A stretch of 64,000 bases of DNA from Symbiodinium natans. Lineage: Eukaryota > Sar > Dinophyceae > Suessiales > Symbiodiniaceae. Position numbers and translations under genes: made by a program. The stretch lies in contig CAJNDS010000147.1 in the NCBI GenBank assembly GCA_905221605.1, positions 517,273 through 581,272 of the forward strand, in the 5' to 3' direction. Numbering within the stretch: position 1 is the stretch's first letter; each line of letters opens with the position of its first letter. Positions 31,158 to 41,366 of the stretch are shown here, one piece after another. The notes under the pieces are model-generated. The model was not told where the DNA came from. It did no database searches and saw nothing but the letters and a program-made list of their open reading frames with translations.

Positions 31158-31957
31158 CCCCGAAAGGCCCAAAGAATCCCAAGAAAAGACCCCTACGACC
31201 CAACTCTGGTGCGTTCCGAGCTCGACTGCAGGTGATCTTGGCCGACCAGAAGGCGACCCCCCTGTTCAGGGGGTCACGGGGTCATCCCTGAACCATAAAA
31301 AACCCCAAGTACAGGTTTCGGGCCCAGGGGCATGATCAAAGGGTCTTCGTGCTTTCCTTGGTCCCTGCTACTCTGCTGCCACAGGGGGCAGCAAGATGTC
31401 CCGATGGACTTGTCTTGATCTCGTCTGCACATGCTTCAGGTAGTTCGCTGAATTAGGGTCTCTTTGGGGGTCTACATAGGCACGGCGCCCTTACAAAAAA
31501 AGAACCCAAACAAAGGTACCCGAAATTAGAGAACTACCCAGGTATGTGTCGTCGACATACTCTCAGCAGACAAACATATCGCCCACACAATGGACGCCGT
31601 GCGGCTATCATGATTTTTGATTATAGGCAAGAGAACTTTTGGAGTATTTTGCAAAACGCTACCCAGAGGCTTTGGGTTTTGGGTTTTGAGTTGCGGGATC
31701 CTAGACTCCCACCTTCCCCCCCCTGGCCCCCCGTGTGAACTAAACCCTACCTGAAACATGGCACAAACAAGGCTCAACTAAGGAGGGCTTGTTCGGATGT
31801 TTGCCGGGTACGGGGGTTGTTCGGATGGGGGTAGTATAGTCTAAGTTTTTTTTTGCTGGGCAGGGAAGCGGCTAGGGTTTGGAGTTAGGGGTTGAGGGTC
31901 TTGTGGCTATGGGATCCGGGATCTTAGAGGTGCAGGTTCCCCTAAAAGTTGCCCAAA

Positions 31958-32033
31958 CCTTGGGGACGAAATAGGAGTTCTAGTAGTATAGGGTATATGC
32001 CCCCCAATTTTAGGGTTCACTTGGTCCCCAAGG
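31958..32033 (+). mobile_element. Family A, short copy
   Basis: CCTTGGGGAC / GTCCCCAAGG with AA on both outer flanks; the preceding base is A, not G. 76 bp. Confidence 0.8.
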
Positions 32034-32260
32034 AAAGCATGCCTCACTGCCAGTAATAGGCTCCCGCTGAACAACCCAACTGTTGACTGTCCAGTCCACA
32101 GGGGCTGTGGCCCCAAACGTAGGGTTTCGGGCTTCCGGACGTAAGGAAGGGGTTCATTACAGGCCCATTTTAGGCGAAACCCTAAACCCGAAAACCTCAA
32201 CCCTAACACCCTAACAAACCTTAAACCCTATACTGGCCCTATACAGCCTAAAGGGCTCTT

Positions 32261-32360
32261 GGCCCGCCTCAGGCGCCTGGCGCGGGCCGTCGCTCCGGCC
32301 GAGGGAGGAGGGCGTGCCCCTTACTTCCGGTGTTGCGCCGGCGTGTTCAGAGTGTGTGTA
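32261..32360 (+). CDS. Exon-like segment
   Basis: GC-rich; reads LRRLARAVAPAEGGGRAPYF to TAG near 32360. No family recognised. Confidence 0.4.
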
Positions 32361-32627
32361 TAGGGTTTTTATAGAGTTTATGGGTCTAGGAACCCCAAAC
32401 CCTGAACCTTCAACTAGGGTTTAGGGTTTAGGGTTTAAGGTTTAGGGTTCTCAACCACCAGCCGAAAGTCTCAAGACCCAAGCTCTGACCGGTCTTTGAA
32501 GGCTTGCGGTGGCGCCGGTTTGGGGTCGAGGATTCAGGGGCTTATAGGCGGTGCCAGCATCTCTTCAACAGCTGCTTGGGCCAAAGCTGCGCAATTGTGC
32601 TGAACTGCGCTTATAAACCTTATCCTA

Positions 32628-32760
32628 GGTGGGATAAGGGGGACCCTTAAAAGGGAACCCCTTCTTAACCCTCTTCTGGCTCTCTTAACAAGGGACCTTA
32701 TTCGGAGGGTCTATATCCCCAAGGGTCCCCCTAATCCTATCCCCTACCTTAAAGCCTAGG
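32628..32760 (+). mobile_element. Long inverted-repeat element
   Basis: CCTAGGTGGGATAAGGGGGA pairs with CCCCCTAATCCTATCCCC and AGCCTAGG at the other end. Confidence 0.65.
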
Positions 32761-33253
32761 CAGCCCGCGCCCTGAAGTATCAATAAGGTCAGCTCCCAGC
32801 ATATTTGCTGCTAAGGGGTGCCAGGTATTGTCTCAGTTTTCTAAGATACACAAAGAGCAGCCCAATACCCTTCAAAGCAGGGAATGCACCTTAATTTCCA
32901 AAGGGATCTTGAGTATGATTTGCGGTACAATCCTTCATTAAAGGGGGGATTAATTGGGCTCTTTGGGTACACGTCTGGCCCAACCGCCATGCCTAGGATG
33001 ATGTAGCTGCTTGCAACAGACACCTACACTCTAAATCAGCAATTGGACTGAAGACCAGTGGCTTGTGCATGGGAAGGTCGTCATAATCTTGCAGTCCCAT
33101 CCTGCTTAGCTACGCGCGTGGCGGGGCTCTTGCTTTGCCAAACCTTACACAATAACCCCAAACCCTAAACCCTAAATCTGAGTGTCTGGCCACCCAAACA
33201 CCCTGAACTCAAAACCCAGGGCGGCTTAGGGAGCGGTTGCTTCTGGACCCCTA

Positions 33254-33373
33254 GCTTGGGGACCAAATGAACCCTAAAATTGGGGTCATATACCCTATAC
33301 TACTAGAATTCCTATTAAGGTATATGAAGCATATGAACCATAAACCCTTTTAGGACTCATTTCGTCCCCAAGG
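33254..33373 (+). mobile_element. Family A element
   Basis: GCTTGGGGAC (first C changed) / GTCCCCAAGG, TA on both flanks. Preceding frame reads GGLGSGCFWTP. Confidence 0.8.
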
Positions 33374-33512
33374 TATGCCCTAAGCGCCCTAAGCCATCCT
33401 CAACTCGACGGGTTTAGGCTCCAGGGTTCAAGGTTTCTTAAGGCTTCAGGGCAAACCCTAAACCCTGGACCCTGGACCCTGAACCCTGAACCCTGAACCC
33501 TAACTCTCTACA

Positions 33513-33581
33513 GCCCCCACCCTCTCTCGACAAAGGCGCCCGGCGCACCGGTAGACAAGAGGCCGATCCGGCCCCTTCGCC
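33513..33581 (+). CDS. Exon-like segment
   Basis: TACAG acceptor; reads PPPSLDKGARRTGRQEADPA before a GGTTTAGGG donor-type tract. Confidence 0.45.
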
Positions 33582-34036
33582 CGGTTTAGGGTTTAGGGTT
33601 TAGGGTTTAGGCTTTGCGTCAGGAGCCTAAGAGAAGCGTCGTGTTGTTGTACTCTTACAAAACTGCCCAACAGAAGCTAGGTGTCCCTACACCCTAAACC
33701 CTACACCCTAAACTATCCTAGAAGTCGGAATGGTTACAAATAATGTTGGACCTGCTTTAATAATGTAACCCCCCCCCTCCCCCCCCCTCCAACAGTCGCG
33801 ACCCTGAATAAAAAAAGACCCCAAACAGTCAGGAGGGGGGGGGGGGGGGTCAGGAGATTGAGTGTTGTGTGATGAGTTGTTAAGTTGTCCACCTCAAAAA
33901 CCATTAAAAACAAAAAAACAGGCCCGGCCCGAAAACTTTTCATTATAGCGCACCCCCAAAACAGAGGGTCCAGATCCTGAATAGCCGAAAAACTTTTCAA
34001 GTTGCGGCCCCCTAGAATATTGCGGGTGCAACATTA

Positions 34037-34100
34037 CTTGGTAGCCCAGTGGTACCCTTTACCCTGTTTTTGGTTAATTAAAGGTTCCCTTACAAAGTAA
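34037..34100 (+). mobile_element. Family C left half
   Basis: CTTGGTAGCCCAGTGGTACCC... GTTCCCTTACAAAGTAACC then telomeric tract; right end not found. Confidence 0.6.
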
Positions 34101-34268
34101 CCCTAAACCCTAAACCCTAAACCCTAAACCCTAAACCCTAAACCCTGAACCCTGAACCCTGAACCCTGAACCCTGAACCCTGAACCCTGAACCCTGAACC
34201 CTGAACCCTAAACCCTAAACCCTAAACCCAAACCCTAAACCCTAAGCCCTAAACCCTAAACCCTAAAC
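34100..34268 (+). repeat. CCCTAAA/CCCTGAA tract
   Basis: About twenty-four units; nine consecutive CCCTGAA variants in the middle. Confidence 0.93.
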
Positions 34269-34275
34269 AAAACAG

Positions 34276-34353
34276 GAAGAATCTCCCTGCAAAGGATCTC
34301 CGATGTTCACGGAAGCTCGGGAACCCGGAGCTTTTGAAGCCCCAATCCCTTAC
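34276..34353 (+). CDS. Exon-like segment
   Basis: AAACAG|G acceptor right after the tract; reads EESPCKGSPMFTEAREPGAF, then GGTTTAGGG follows. Confidence 0.5.
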
Positions 34354-34638
34354 TTGGTTTAGGGTTTAGGGGTACCCTCAAGCCCTCAACCCTAAACCCA
34401 AACACTTTTGGGGTTCCGGGTTCCCTTGTTTTCGGGTTGAGGGTTTAGGGTTTCGGCTGTCGGGGTTCGACCCCCCAGTTGTCGTAGCTCAGTCCCCAAG
34501 CCGCGGGCGTGAGATATTCCAGAAACTAAAACCCAAACCCCAAACCCCAAACCCCAATTTCAAACCCCAAACCCCAAACCCTAAACCCTAAACCCTAAAC
34601 TTAAAACCCCGTAAGCCCCGTAAACCTTGCGAGCTTAG

Positions 34639-34699
34639 GCAAAAGATGAGGCTCAATGCGTTTGCTGACGTCCCAAGCAACCGGTGGTTGGATGGGAAG
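34639..34699 (+). CDS. Exon, unrecognised
   Basis: GCTTAG|G acceptor; QKMRLNAFADVPSNRWLDGK, then AAG|GTGGGG donor. Exactly 61 bases. Confidence 0.5.
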
Positions 34700-35567
34700 G
34701 TGGGGGAATGCCAATTGCTTTTTTTAGGATCTAGGGTTTAGGGTTTAGGGTTTAGGGTTTAGGGTTTAGGGTTTTCTGGTTGGGGGGGGGGGGGGGGGGG
34801 GGGGGGGGAGGGGGCCTCGGGGGTTGTTCTGGGTTTGGTTTAGGGTTCAGGGTCAGAAGCTAGGACCCAGTAGGCCCTTATATATATATATTATTATTAT
34901 TTTTTTTTTTTTAAGGTTTAGGTTCTCTCATAAGCCCCTTCGCACCAAAAAGGGACACCCTAGGAACCCCTTAGCTTTATTGGGACTTCACCTTGGCACC
35001 CCAGATAGCAGGTTGCGCCCTTGGGGTTGGGGATCTTTTTTGATGATCCTCTTTTAGGGATTGTAAAGGCCATAGTAGGAGTAGACTATAGGGGCACCTC
35101 TTGGGGGAACATCCTTGGGGGGTGCAAGTTGACTCCCTTGAATTCTTGGTTGTTGGTCTACAGGGCTTCTGTCGCCGGGGGGGGGGGGGAGGGCTCTGTG
35201 AGGATCTGTTGGTTGCTCTTGCAACCCTGCAGTGTCTTTTTCAAGTCTAAACCCTAAACCCTAAACCCCAAACCCTAAACCCTAAACCCTGAACCCATGC
35301 GCTTGGTTTCAGGCAACTCCCCCTGGGGGGTTCGTATGTGGAGCTCGAGGTTTGTTTACAGAAGCAAAAGACCTTAGATTGGCTCAGGTAGACCCTGAAC
35401 CCTAAACCCCAAACCCCAAAAGCGGGCGGGGTTTGACTGCTGTGGGGTTCTATACCCTCTGCTTTTTTCGCTCCTATTAAAAACACATTTCGGGCGAATG
35501 TCTTCGGCTTGCAAGTTCTTCCTAAAGCCTAAATCCTAAACCCTAAACCCCAAATCCTAAACATTAG

Positions 35568-35806
35568 GTTTGTTGCGGGATTGCGCGGATGTAGGAATGC
35601 GAGCCAGGTGGTGTGCCTGCTGGAGTTTTGGCAGCCCAGTGGTACCCTTTTGCCTTTTTTTGTTGGGTTCTGGGGTTTAGGGTCTAGGGTCTCTAACTCA
35701 ACAAAAGCGTGCCCTTTTGCAAGTGGTTCCTGGGCTACCAAGGAGTATGGGGCGATGGTGCGTGTCTGGCTGGATTCGGAAAGCTTTGCTGATGGCCTCC
35801 CGACAG
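35568..35806 (+). CDS. Two exons around a family C intron
   Basis: Exon 35568-35622 (CATTAG|G acceptor) reads FVAGLRGCRNASQVVCLL; after removal of 35623-35742 the frame continues EYGAMVRVWLDSESFADGLP. The flanking GAGT duplication and seamless frame make this a well supported junction. Unrecognised protein. Confidence 0.65.
35623..35742 (+). mobile_element. Family C element as intron
   Basis: TTTGGCAGCCCAG / CTGGGCTACCAAG, flanked by GAGT / GAGT. Donor GA, acceptor AAG|G. Confidence 0.85.
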
Positions 35807-35808
35807 GG

Positions 35809-35965
35809 GGGGTTCCAGCATACTACCCAAAGGGTACACATAGGAGCCTCTGGGTAACCTCCCAAAGGGTTTCCGAACCCTGAAGTCTCCAAATCTAGTT
35901 CTTGTTGGGGGGGTTCCAGTATACTACCCAAAAGGTACACATAGGAGCCTCTGGGTAACCTCCCG
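35809..35965 (+). repeat. Direct repeat of about 60 bp, two copies
   Basis: GGGGTTCCAGCATACTACCC...CATAGGAGCCTCTGGGTAACC appears at about 35808-35866 and 35904-35964, each holding a short family J-like hairpin. Confidence 0.8.
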
Positions 35966-36240
35966 AACCTGAACTCTGAGCCCTAAACCCTGTACCCTGC
36001 TGGCTCTGATTTAGCCAGGGTGCGTTTCTTCCCGGGTCTTGTTGGGGTTTTGGGTTTAGGGTTTACGGTTTAGGGTTTACCTGAACAAGCTGGCAGCCGG
36101 GGCCTAATCGAAGCCTTGTTGCAAACGGATGTTATCTGGCAACCCCCTGCTTTGTGATTGACGTTTCCTTCCCTCATGACCTACTGACCCGATTCCTAAA
36201 TTCTAAACCCTAAACCCCAAACCCTAAACCCTAGAACCAG

Positions 36241-36347
36241 AGGCAAAGATCGCTTCCATTGTACCTCGAGCTCCCAATTTTGTAGTGCCTGCTTTGGGAT
36301 ACGCATCTTTATGGATAGGCATGTCTTGCGACAACATCAGGCCCTGA
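36241..36347 (+). CDS. C-terminal exon, unrecognised
   Basis: GAACCAG acceptor after a telomeric tract; reads KIASIVPRAPNFVVPALGYA then SLWIGMSCDNIRP and TGA. Hydrophobic middle. Confidence 0.52.
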
Positions 36348-36498
36348 GCCCCAAACCCGCAATTCAAGCATTCCCCCTCTCCCCAAACCCTAACCCCTAA
36401 ACCCTAAATCCTAACCCATAAACCCTAACCCTAAACCCAAAACCCTGAACCCTGAACCCTAAACCCTAACCCCCCCCCCCCCCCCCAACAACAACAGG

Positions 36499-36567
36499 GA
36501 ACACATGTCGAGAGTACAAGGCTTAGTTCACAAGACCGGCTTCAAGGACCCGTTTTTGGGTTTTTAA
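36499..36567 (+). CDS. C-terminal exon-like segment
   Basis: AACAG|G acceptor; reads EHMSRVQGLVHKTGFKDPFL and TAA. The following 36570-36720 is G/T-rich low complexity. Confidence 0.42.
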   Translation, partial: EHMSRVQGLVHKTGFKDPFLGF

Positions 36568-36880
36568 GGATTTGGCTCTTTTAGTCTTTGGGTTGTTTTT
36601 GAGGGTGCGTTTAGGTTTTTGAAGGGTTTTTTTGAGGCTTGTTTAGCGTTTTTTAGTTTTTTCCTAGCGTTTAAAGGCTTGGGGTTTCAAAGCTATTCAG
36701 GGTGTTAGGGCTTCGGACGTTTACAACATAAACCCTAAACATGCGTTTGGAACCATAGCCCACCCACCCCCCCGAAACAACTCATGAAAAGCTTTCAGGG
36801 CAATGAACTCCTGAAATGGGATCATATACACGCTAGACTACTCTAGTGCCTATCAAAGTGGTCCCTACGCCTTTTTTCCA

Positions 36881-37096
36881 GGGTTGGCAGTTGCATCCAT
36901 CCTGGGGCTCAAGCCTTGGCGTGTGGTTAAGCTCAATACTGGTTGGTATCTTAAACGGATAAGGGATAGGCCAAGAGGGCCCCCATTGAACAGCAATGCA
37001 AGGGTAGTTACATGGGCCCTTAGTGTGGTCCCTTATACCTCGCTGAGCCCTTGGGTTGTATGTTGTACATCAGGCGTCCCCTTTCAACTGCCCTAA
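36881..37096 (+). CDS. Exon-like segment ending in telomeric motif
   Basis: TTTTTTCCAG acceptor; about 70 open codons (VASILGLKPWRVVKLNTGWY...) ending at CCCTAA of a telomeric tract. Codon use less GC-biased than in the strong exons. Confidence 0.4.
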   Translation, partial: GLAVASILGLKPWRVVKLNTGWYLKRIRDRPRGPPLNSNARVVTWALSVVPYTSLSPWVVCCTSGVPFQLP

Positions 37097-37170
37097 ACCC
37101 TAAACCCTAAACCCTAAACCCTAAACCCTAAACCCTAAACCCTAAACCCTAAACCCTAAACCCTAAACCT
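37092..37170 (+). repeat. (CCCTAAA)n interstitial telomeric tract
   Basis: About eleven perfect units. Confidence 0.93.
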
Positions 37171-37192
37171 CAAGCTTGAGGGTTTGGGCGGC

Positions 37193-37287
37193 ATGTCTGC
37201 GTCGCGTTCGCAAAGCCATCCCCAGGACGGTCCCGTGGAGGAGGTCGAGAATGCGCTGGTGGTGGGCCAGGCCTATCCTCATTTCAG
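37193..37287 (+). CDS. First exon, unrecognised
   Basis: ATG starts MSASRSQSHPQDGPVEEVEN then ALVVGQAYPHF, ending at TTTCAG|GGTTTAG. Placed between CCCTAAA and TTTAGGG tracts. Confidence 0.58.
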
Positions 37288-37492
37288 GGTTTAGGGTTTA
37301 GGGTTTAGGGTTTAGGGTTTAGGGTTTAGGGTTTAGGGCTACTGCTCCCTGCCTTTGTAAGGTAGGGTAGCTCAGCCAGGTTGGGGGTAGGAGGCACGGG
37401 TAGGGACAGACGTGGGGTCGGGGCGTCAGGGTAGTGTTAAGGGTCAGGTTCCGATTCTTGAGGACTCACGCCCCCGACAGAGTCTAGGACTC

Positions 37493-37586
37493 ATTCCCCT
37501 CTTGAGCAGAGCTGAGGATCCCTTGTAAGCCCCTTGAAGCCAAAAAGGGCCACCCTTTGTGCTCCTAGGTTACTCTTGGGTCTAGG
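37493..37586 (+). mobile_element. TIR element, family G
   Basis: GTCTAGGACTCATTCCCCTC / GTTACTCTTGGGTCTAGG. Confidence 0.65.
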
Positions 37587-38085
37587 AGTAGAGGGGCTTC
37601 ATGTTCACGTGTGATCGCAGCAAAAGCCGATCGTAGAGCATGAGAGGTTGGCAGCAAGATTTGTCTGGCAACGTTCGTGTGTCTAGCTGAGGGTTCCCCT
37701 ATGTGAGGGACTCTTATCCCATGGTCCATCACTTTTGAAGGGAACAACCCAGCATTTCTGACTGCAGCTGCTTTCCGTATGTTTTGTTCCTTTCTCTAGA
37801 TCGCTACAAGTTGCTGGGGGTGGGGTTGGGGCCGTGCTCAGAGTTTACGCGTGCGCTTCCACAGAGTGTTGTACATCAGCCTATATCCAAGTTGGGCTTC
37901 TTGGTACACGGTGGTGCGCCAGGTGGGGGCGGGGGGATGCAAAAGAGTGGTGTATCGAGATTGGCCAGGAGCAGTTGCTTCGGGTTTGCTTCGGATAGGG
38001 CTTGGTTGGGGGTCCTCGAAGGGAGGCTTCGATGGCGTGAAGGCATAAAGCGTCGAGTGACGCAGTGTATTCCGACGCGCTCCCA

Positions 38086-38086
38086 C

Positions 38087-38120
<34 letters not shown>

Positions 38121-38200
38121 GCCCACCCACACACACACCCACCCACCCACCCACCCACCCACCCACCCACCCACCCACCCACCCACCCACCCACCCACCC

Positions 38201-38233
<33 letters not shown>

Positions 38234-38236
38234 CAC
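38086..38236 (+). repeat. (CA)n, (CCCA)n and (GCAC)n microsatellite
   Basis: CA run, then about eighteen CCCA units, then GCAC units. Long frames over it (HTHT, PPTH, GWVG) are artefacts. Confidence 0.95.
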
Positions 38237-38351
38237 GATTTTGGAGGCCGTCCGGGTGCGCGTCAAAAGGCTGGATTTGGTGAGGCAGCAGCTGGAGTTC
38301 CTATGGCTGCACTTTTGTTGCAAATGCAACCCCTGTTTAGGCGTTATAGAG
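38235..38351 (+). CDS. Internal exon, unrecognised
   Basis: 39 codons directly after the CA tract: TILEAVRVRVKRLDLVRQQL then EFLWLHFCCKCNPCLGVIE, ending GAG|GTTTCG. Helical basic start, Cys-rich end. Confidence 0.6.
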
Positions 38352-38545
38352 GTTTCGGGTGTACCTGCTCCCTCTACCTAAAGCGAGGGTGCAGGTCCAG
38401 GCTTCTCTTGCAGGTCTCACCTTATGCATTGTAGGGTTTTGGGTTTTGGGTTTAGGGTTCAGGGTTTAGGGTTTAGGGATGGTCCATGTAGCAAAATGTT
38501 CTATACGTGGGCCCTGAAGGTTACCGTATCGCAAATACTTTGGGA

Positions 38546-38661
38546 TGTCCCCCCCCCCCCATATACTAACAGTCCTTAATCTATAGGGATGAGAGTACGT
38601 ACCCCGATTCTGATCCCTATTAGGGACTGTGACTGTTAGTAGAAGGACGAACATGTCAAGA
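38546..38661 (+). mobile_element. TIR element, family I
   Basis: CTTTGGGATGTCCCCCC..ACTAACAGTCCTTAAT and GGACTGTGACTGTTAGTAG..GAACATGTCAAG, flanked by AAATA / AAATA. Could be a minus-strand intron. Confidence 0.7.
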
Positions 38662-38743
38662 AATACTTGTACGTCCCAAGTAGAACCCTCTTTAAGTCTG
38701 TGGATCCTTACGGCTTGAATTTGCTCCGTTGCACACGTCACGT

Positions 38744-38939
38744 CTTAGTAGCTGAGTAGGTAACCTTTAGCCTTTTGGGGTATGTATATATATATATATA
38801 TATACATATACATACATATATGTATATATATATATATTATTATACATAAATATAAATAAATAAATAAATATATATATATATATTCCTACCATACTTGAGA
38901 AAGGTTGGCCTTTTTTGGCCCAGGGGACTCGGCAACTAG
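38744..38939 (+). mobile_element. Family B element with TA microsatellite
   Basis: CTTAGTAGCTGAGTAGGTAAC at left, GGGGACTCGGCAACTAGG at right; the middle (38779-38886) is TA/TACA/TAAA repeats. Confidence 0.75.
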
Positions 38940-39060
38940 GACTTTGAGAGCTGAGGGGAGTTTTGGGGGTTTAGGGCTTCGGAAACTTAATAACCCTAAA
39001 CCCTAAACCCTAAACTTCATAACCCAAAACCTTTCTGTTTCAGGACCCCTCTTGGCAGTA

Positions 39061-39142
39061 CTGCAGTTCCATTTTGGGTTAGGTATAGGGGAGTCTAGAG
39101 CATTACACCAGAAAAAAGGTGCGACATAGGAGTCTTTGGGTA
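39061..39142 (+). mobile_element. TIR element, family J (degenerate)
   Basis: GCAGTTCCATTTTGGGTTAG / GCGACATAGGAGTCTTTGGG. Confidence 0.6.
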
Positions 39143-39192
39143 GGGTTGAGGGGTATTTGGAGACTTTAGGTGGGTTTCAGCCTGGTAAATAG

Positions 39193-39285
39193 GAGATTCT
39201 CAGAACCTTGCGGTTGGACTGCCTGACGCGCAGGATGAACACCTTCATGTACCTTGATGATTGGACGGGTGTGCTGGAGTCCTAA
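39193..39285 (+). CDS. C-terminal exon, unrecognised
   Basis: AAATAG|G acceptor; EILRTLRLDCLTRRMNTFMY then LDDWTGVLES and TAA. Strong coding look. Confidence 0.6.
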   Translation, partial: EILRTLRLDCLTRRMNTFMYLDDWTGVLES

Positions 39286-39646
39286 AAGGGGGTTTAGGGG
39301 GTTGAGGGGGTTTAGGGTGTTTAGGGGGTTTAGGGGGTTTGAACCCTTCAGACCCTCAACTCCCTAAACCCGAAAGCCCCTAAACCCCCAAAACCCCCTT
39401 AACCCCCTTAAACCCCCTAAACCCCCTAAACCCTCCAAGCCCTAAGCTCGCAAAACCCAAATTCACCATGTACAAGTTCAAGGCCCAAACCCCCCCAACC
39501 CCCCCTCCCCCCCCCCCAAAAAAAAAAAATAAATGAAAAAAACCCTTCAACCCCCTAGACGCTCCAAGCCCTAACCCAGGTTCAGCATGTACAACTTCAA
39601 GCCAACCCCCAAGTCCTAACCCTAAACCCTAAACCCTAAACCCCAG

Positions 39647-39739
39647 GTTCACCATGTACAACTTCAAGCCGAACTCCAAGTCGAGCCTCAGCGTCTTCAC
39701 CAAGCTGCCTGAGGACAGCCCGGTGTTGCGCACTCGGAG
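39647..39739 (+). CDS. Internal exon with upstream partial copies
   Basis: CCCCAG|G acceptor; FTMYNFKPNSKSSLSVFTKL then PEDSPVLRTR, then a family B element starts at 39743. Two decayed copies of its first 25 bases lie upstream (about 39460 and 39572). Confidence 0.63.
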
Positions 39740-39742
39740 GTT

Positions 39743-39856
39743 CTTAGTAGTTTAGAGTTTAGGGTTTGTGTTTAGGGTCTAGGGTTTGGGGAAATATAAT
39801 CCCCTGATAATCCCGTAAGGTTGACCTTTGGTTCCCCTAGGTGCCGAACAACTTAG
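39743..39856 (+). mobile_element. Family B element with TTTAGGG insert
   Basis: CTTAGTAGTTTAGAG / GTGCCGAACAACTTAG; middle GTTGACCTTTGGTTCCCCTA matches other family B right halves. Confidence 0.7.
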
Positions 39857-40122
39857 TAGTTTAGGGTTTAGGGTTTAGGGTTTCGGGAGGGTTTAGGGTT
39901 TAGGGTTTAGGGTTCATGGGGACTTGTAACAACCCCGATTATAAGTCTACTTAGGGTTTAGGGTTGAGGGTTTAGGTTTTAGGGCTACCCCCCATTAACT
40001 ACTAGTTGCTTAAGTTAAGAGCCACCCAAAAAGTCGGGGTAACATAGGGATTGTTTTTTTTTGGGGGGGGAGCAAGTAGTAGATGATGAGTCTACTTACA
40101 AACCTAGTACAGTTTATGATTG

Positions 40123-40217
40123 GCGGTTTCCGAAATAGGGGTACCTTATTGGGGTCCTTACGATAAGGTCCTACTATTCGGGGTCTATATTCAGGGTCCC
40201 TTGTTGTCGTAAACCCC
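40123..40217 (+). mobile_element. TIR element, family L
   Basis: GGCGGTTTCCGAAATAGGGG / CCCTTGTTGTCGTAAACCCC. Confidence 0.7.
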
Positions 40218-40278
40218 CAATTGGGGTTACAAGTACCCATGAACCTCCGAGCAGTTTTCGGGGCTCAGGGTTACGGGC

Positions 40279-40436
40279 TGATGTTCCCCCTTATACTAAC
40301 AGTCCTTGACAGGGATTATAGTCCCCCCCCCTACTATACTCCCTATTAAGGACTGTTAGTATAAGCCCTAAACTCTACACCCTAAACCCTGAACCCTAAA
40401 CCCTAAACCCTAAACCTGGTAGTATAAGGGGGAAGA
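40279..40436 (+). mobile_element. Family I element split by a telomeric insert
   Basis: GTTCCCCCTTATACTAACAG ... GGACTGTTAGTATAAG, then eight CCCTAAA-type units, then TAGTATAAGGGGGAA. The 9 bases TAGTATAAG stand on both sides of the telomeric block. Confidence 0.85.
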
Positions 40437-40487
40437 GGGAGGGAGGGAGAGAGAGAGAGAGAGAGCACGCCTGTCTGATCTCCACAG

Positions 40488-40515
40488 TGGGTCAAGGATG
40501 CTGAGGGGGAGTTTT
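40488..40515 (+). CDS. Very short C-terminal exon
   Basis: CTCCACAG acceptor, then WVKDAEGEF and TAG. Too short to be sure. Confidence 0.35.
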
Positions 40516-41366
40516 AGGTTTGGTGAGCTTTGGCTGTAGACTGCAAGTGAGTCGGGCGCGACGCCTTTTCCTTGCGCCCAGAAATCGAGGAAAGAAATCG
40601 TTGTAGCTAGGTAGGCCTACAGGCTACTTCGCCAAGTAGACCTGAAACCCTATACCCTAAACCCCAAACCCTAAACCCTAAATCCCAACCCCTAAACCCT
40701 AAACCCCAAACACTAAACCCCAAACCCTAAACCCTGAGCAGGACCACTGGCTGAAGGGTAAGGTCCCACAGCAGCACCAGGAAAGGAGATTAGGACTTCG
40801 GGTAGACTTTAGAAACGACAACCCTGAACCCTAAACCCTAGGCCCTATAGACTTCAGAAGACCAGGAAGCCCCCAACCCTTGCATAGAGTGGATTGGTGA
40901 TGGGTTTGAAGAATTAGGTCTTTTTGGGGTTCATCATAAAGCGGGCTTCGCATTAAGAGGGTGTTGGGGGGTTGGCTTTCGGAGTTTGGGCGGGGTGTTC
41001 ACTGCACGTAGTTCTTCAAGAATGCCCAGTAGTGCTCTTATTCTCAGGCTAGGATCCTTACGCAAAGCGCGGCACTTTGTGTTGCAAACCCTAAACCCTA
41101 GAGTCCCTAAACCGCACCCTCTCACCGTCACCTAGCTTCGGCTTCCTTGGAAGGGTGACTTGGGCTCTCCAGGCCCCCAGCTCCCAACTTTTCAGCTCTT
41201 GAAATCATGAGGGATTTGGGGTTTAGGGTTTAGGGTTTAGGGTTTAGGGAAATCATGAGGGGTTTTAGGGTTTTAGGGGCTCAGGGGGTTTAGGGTTTAG
41301 GGTGGAGTTCATGAGGGTTTTTGGGGGGTTGGGGTCAAGAAGGGTTTAGGGTCCTCGCACTAGCAG

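Noticed and set aside
35100-35150. tRNA-like arm (CCAAGTTCGACTCCC-type motif, also near 63090)
   Set aside because: No cloverleaf or anticodon arm could be built; it is a repeated element fragment.
37784-38090. Plus-strand frame from 37784 as a real N-terminus
   Set aside because: Two frames on each strand are open over the same bases and the frame continues into the microsatellite; no splice or domain support.
38065-38329. Several overlapping frames encoding HTHT, PPTH or GWVG repeats
   Set aside because: Microsatellite CA/CCCA/GCAC read in all frames; only 38235-38351 after it looks coding.
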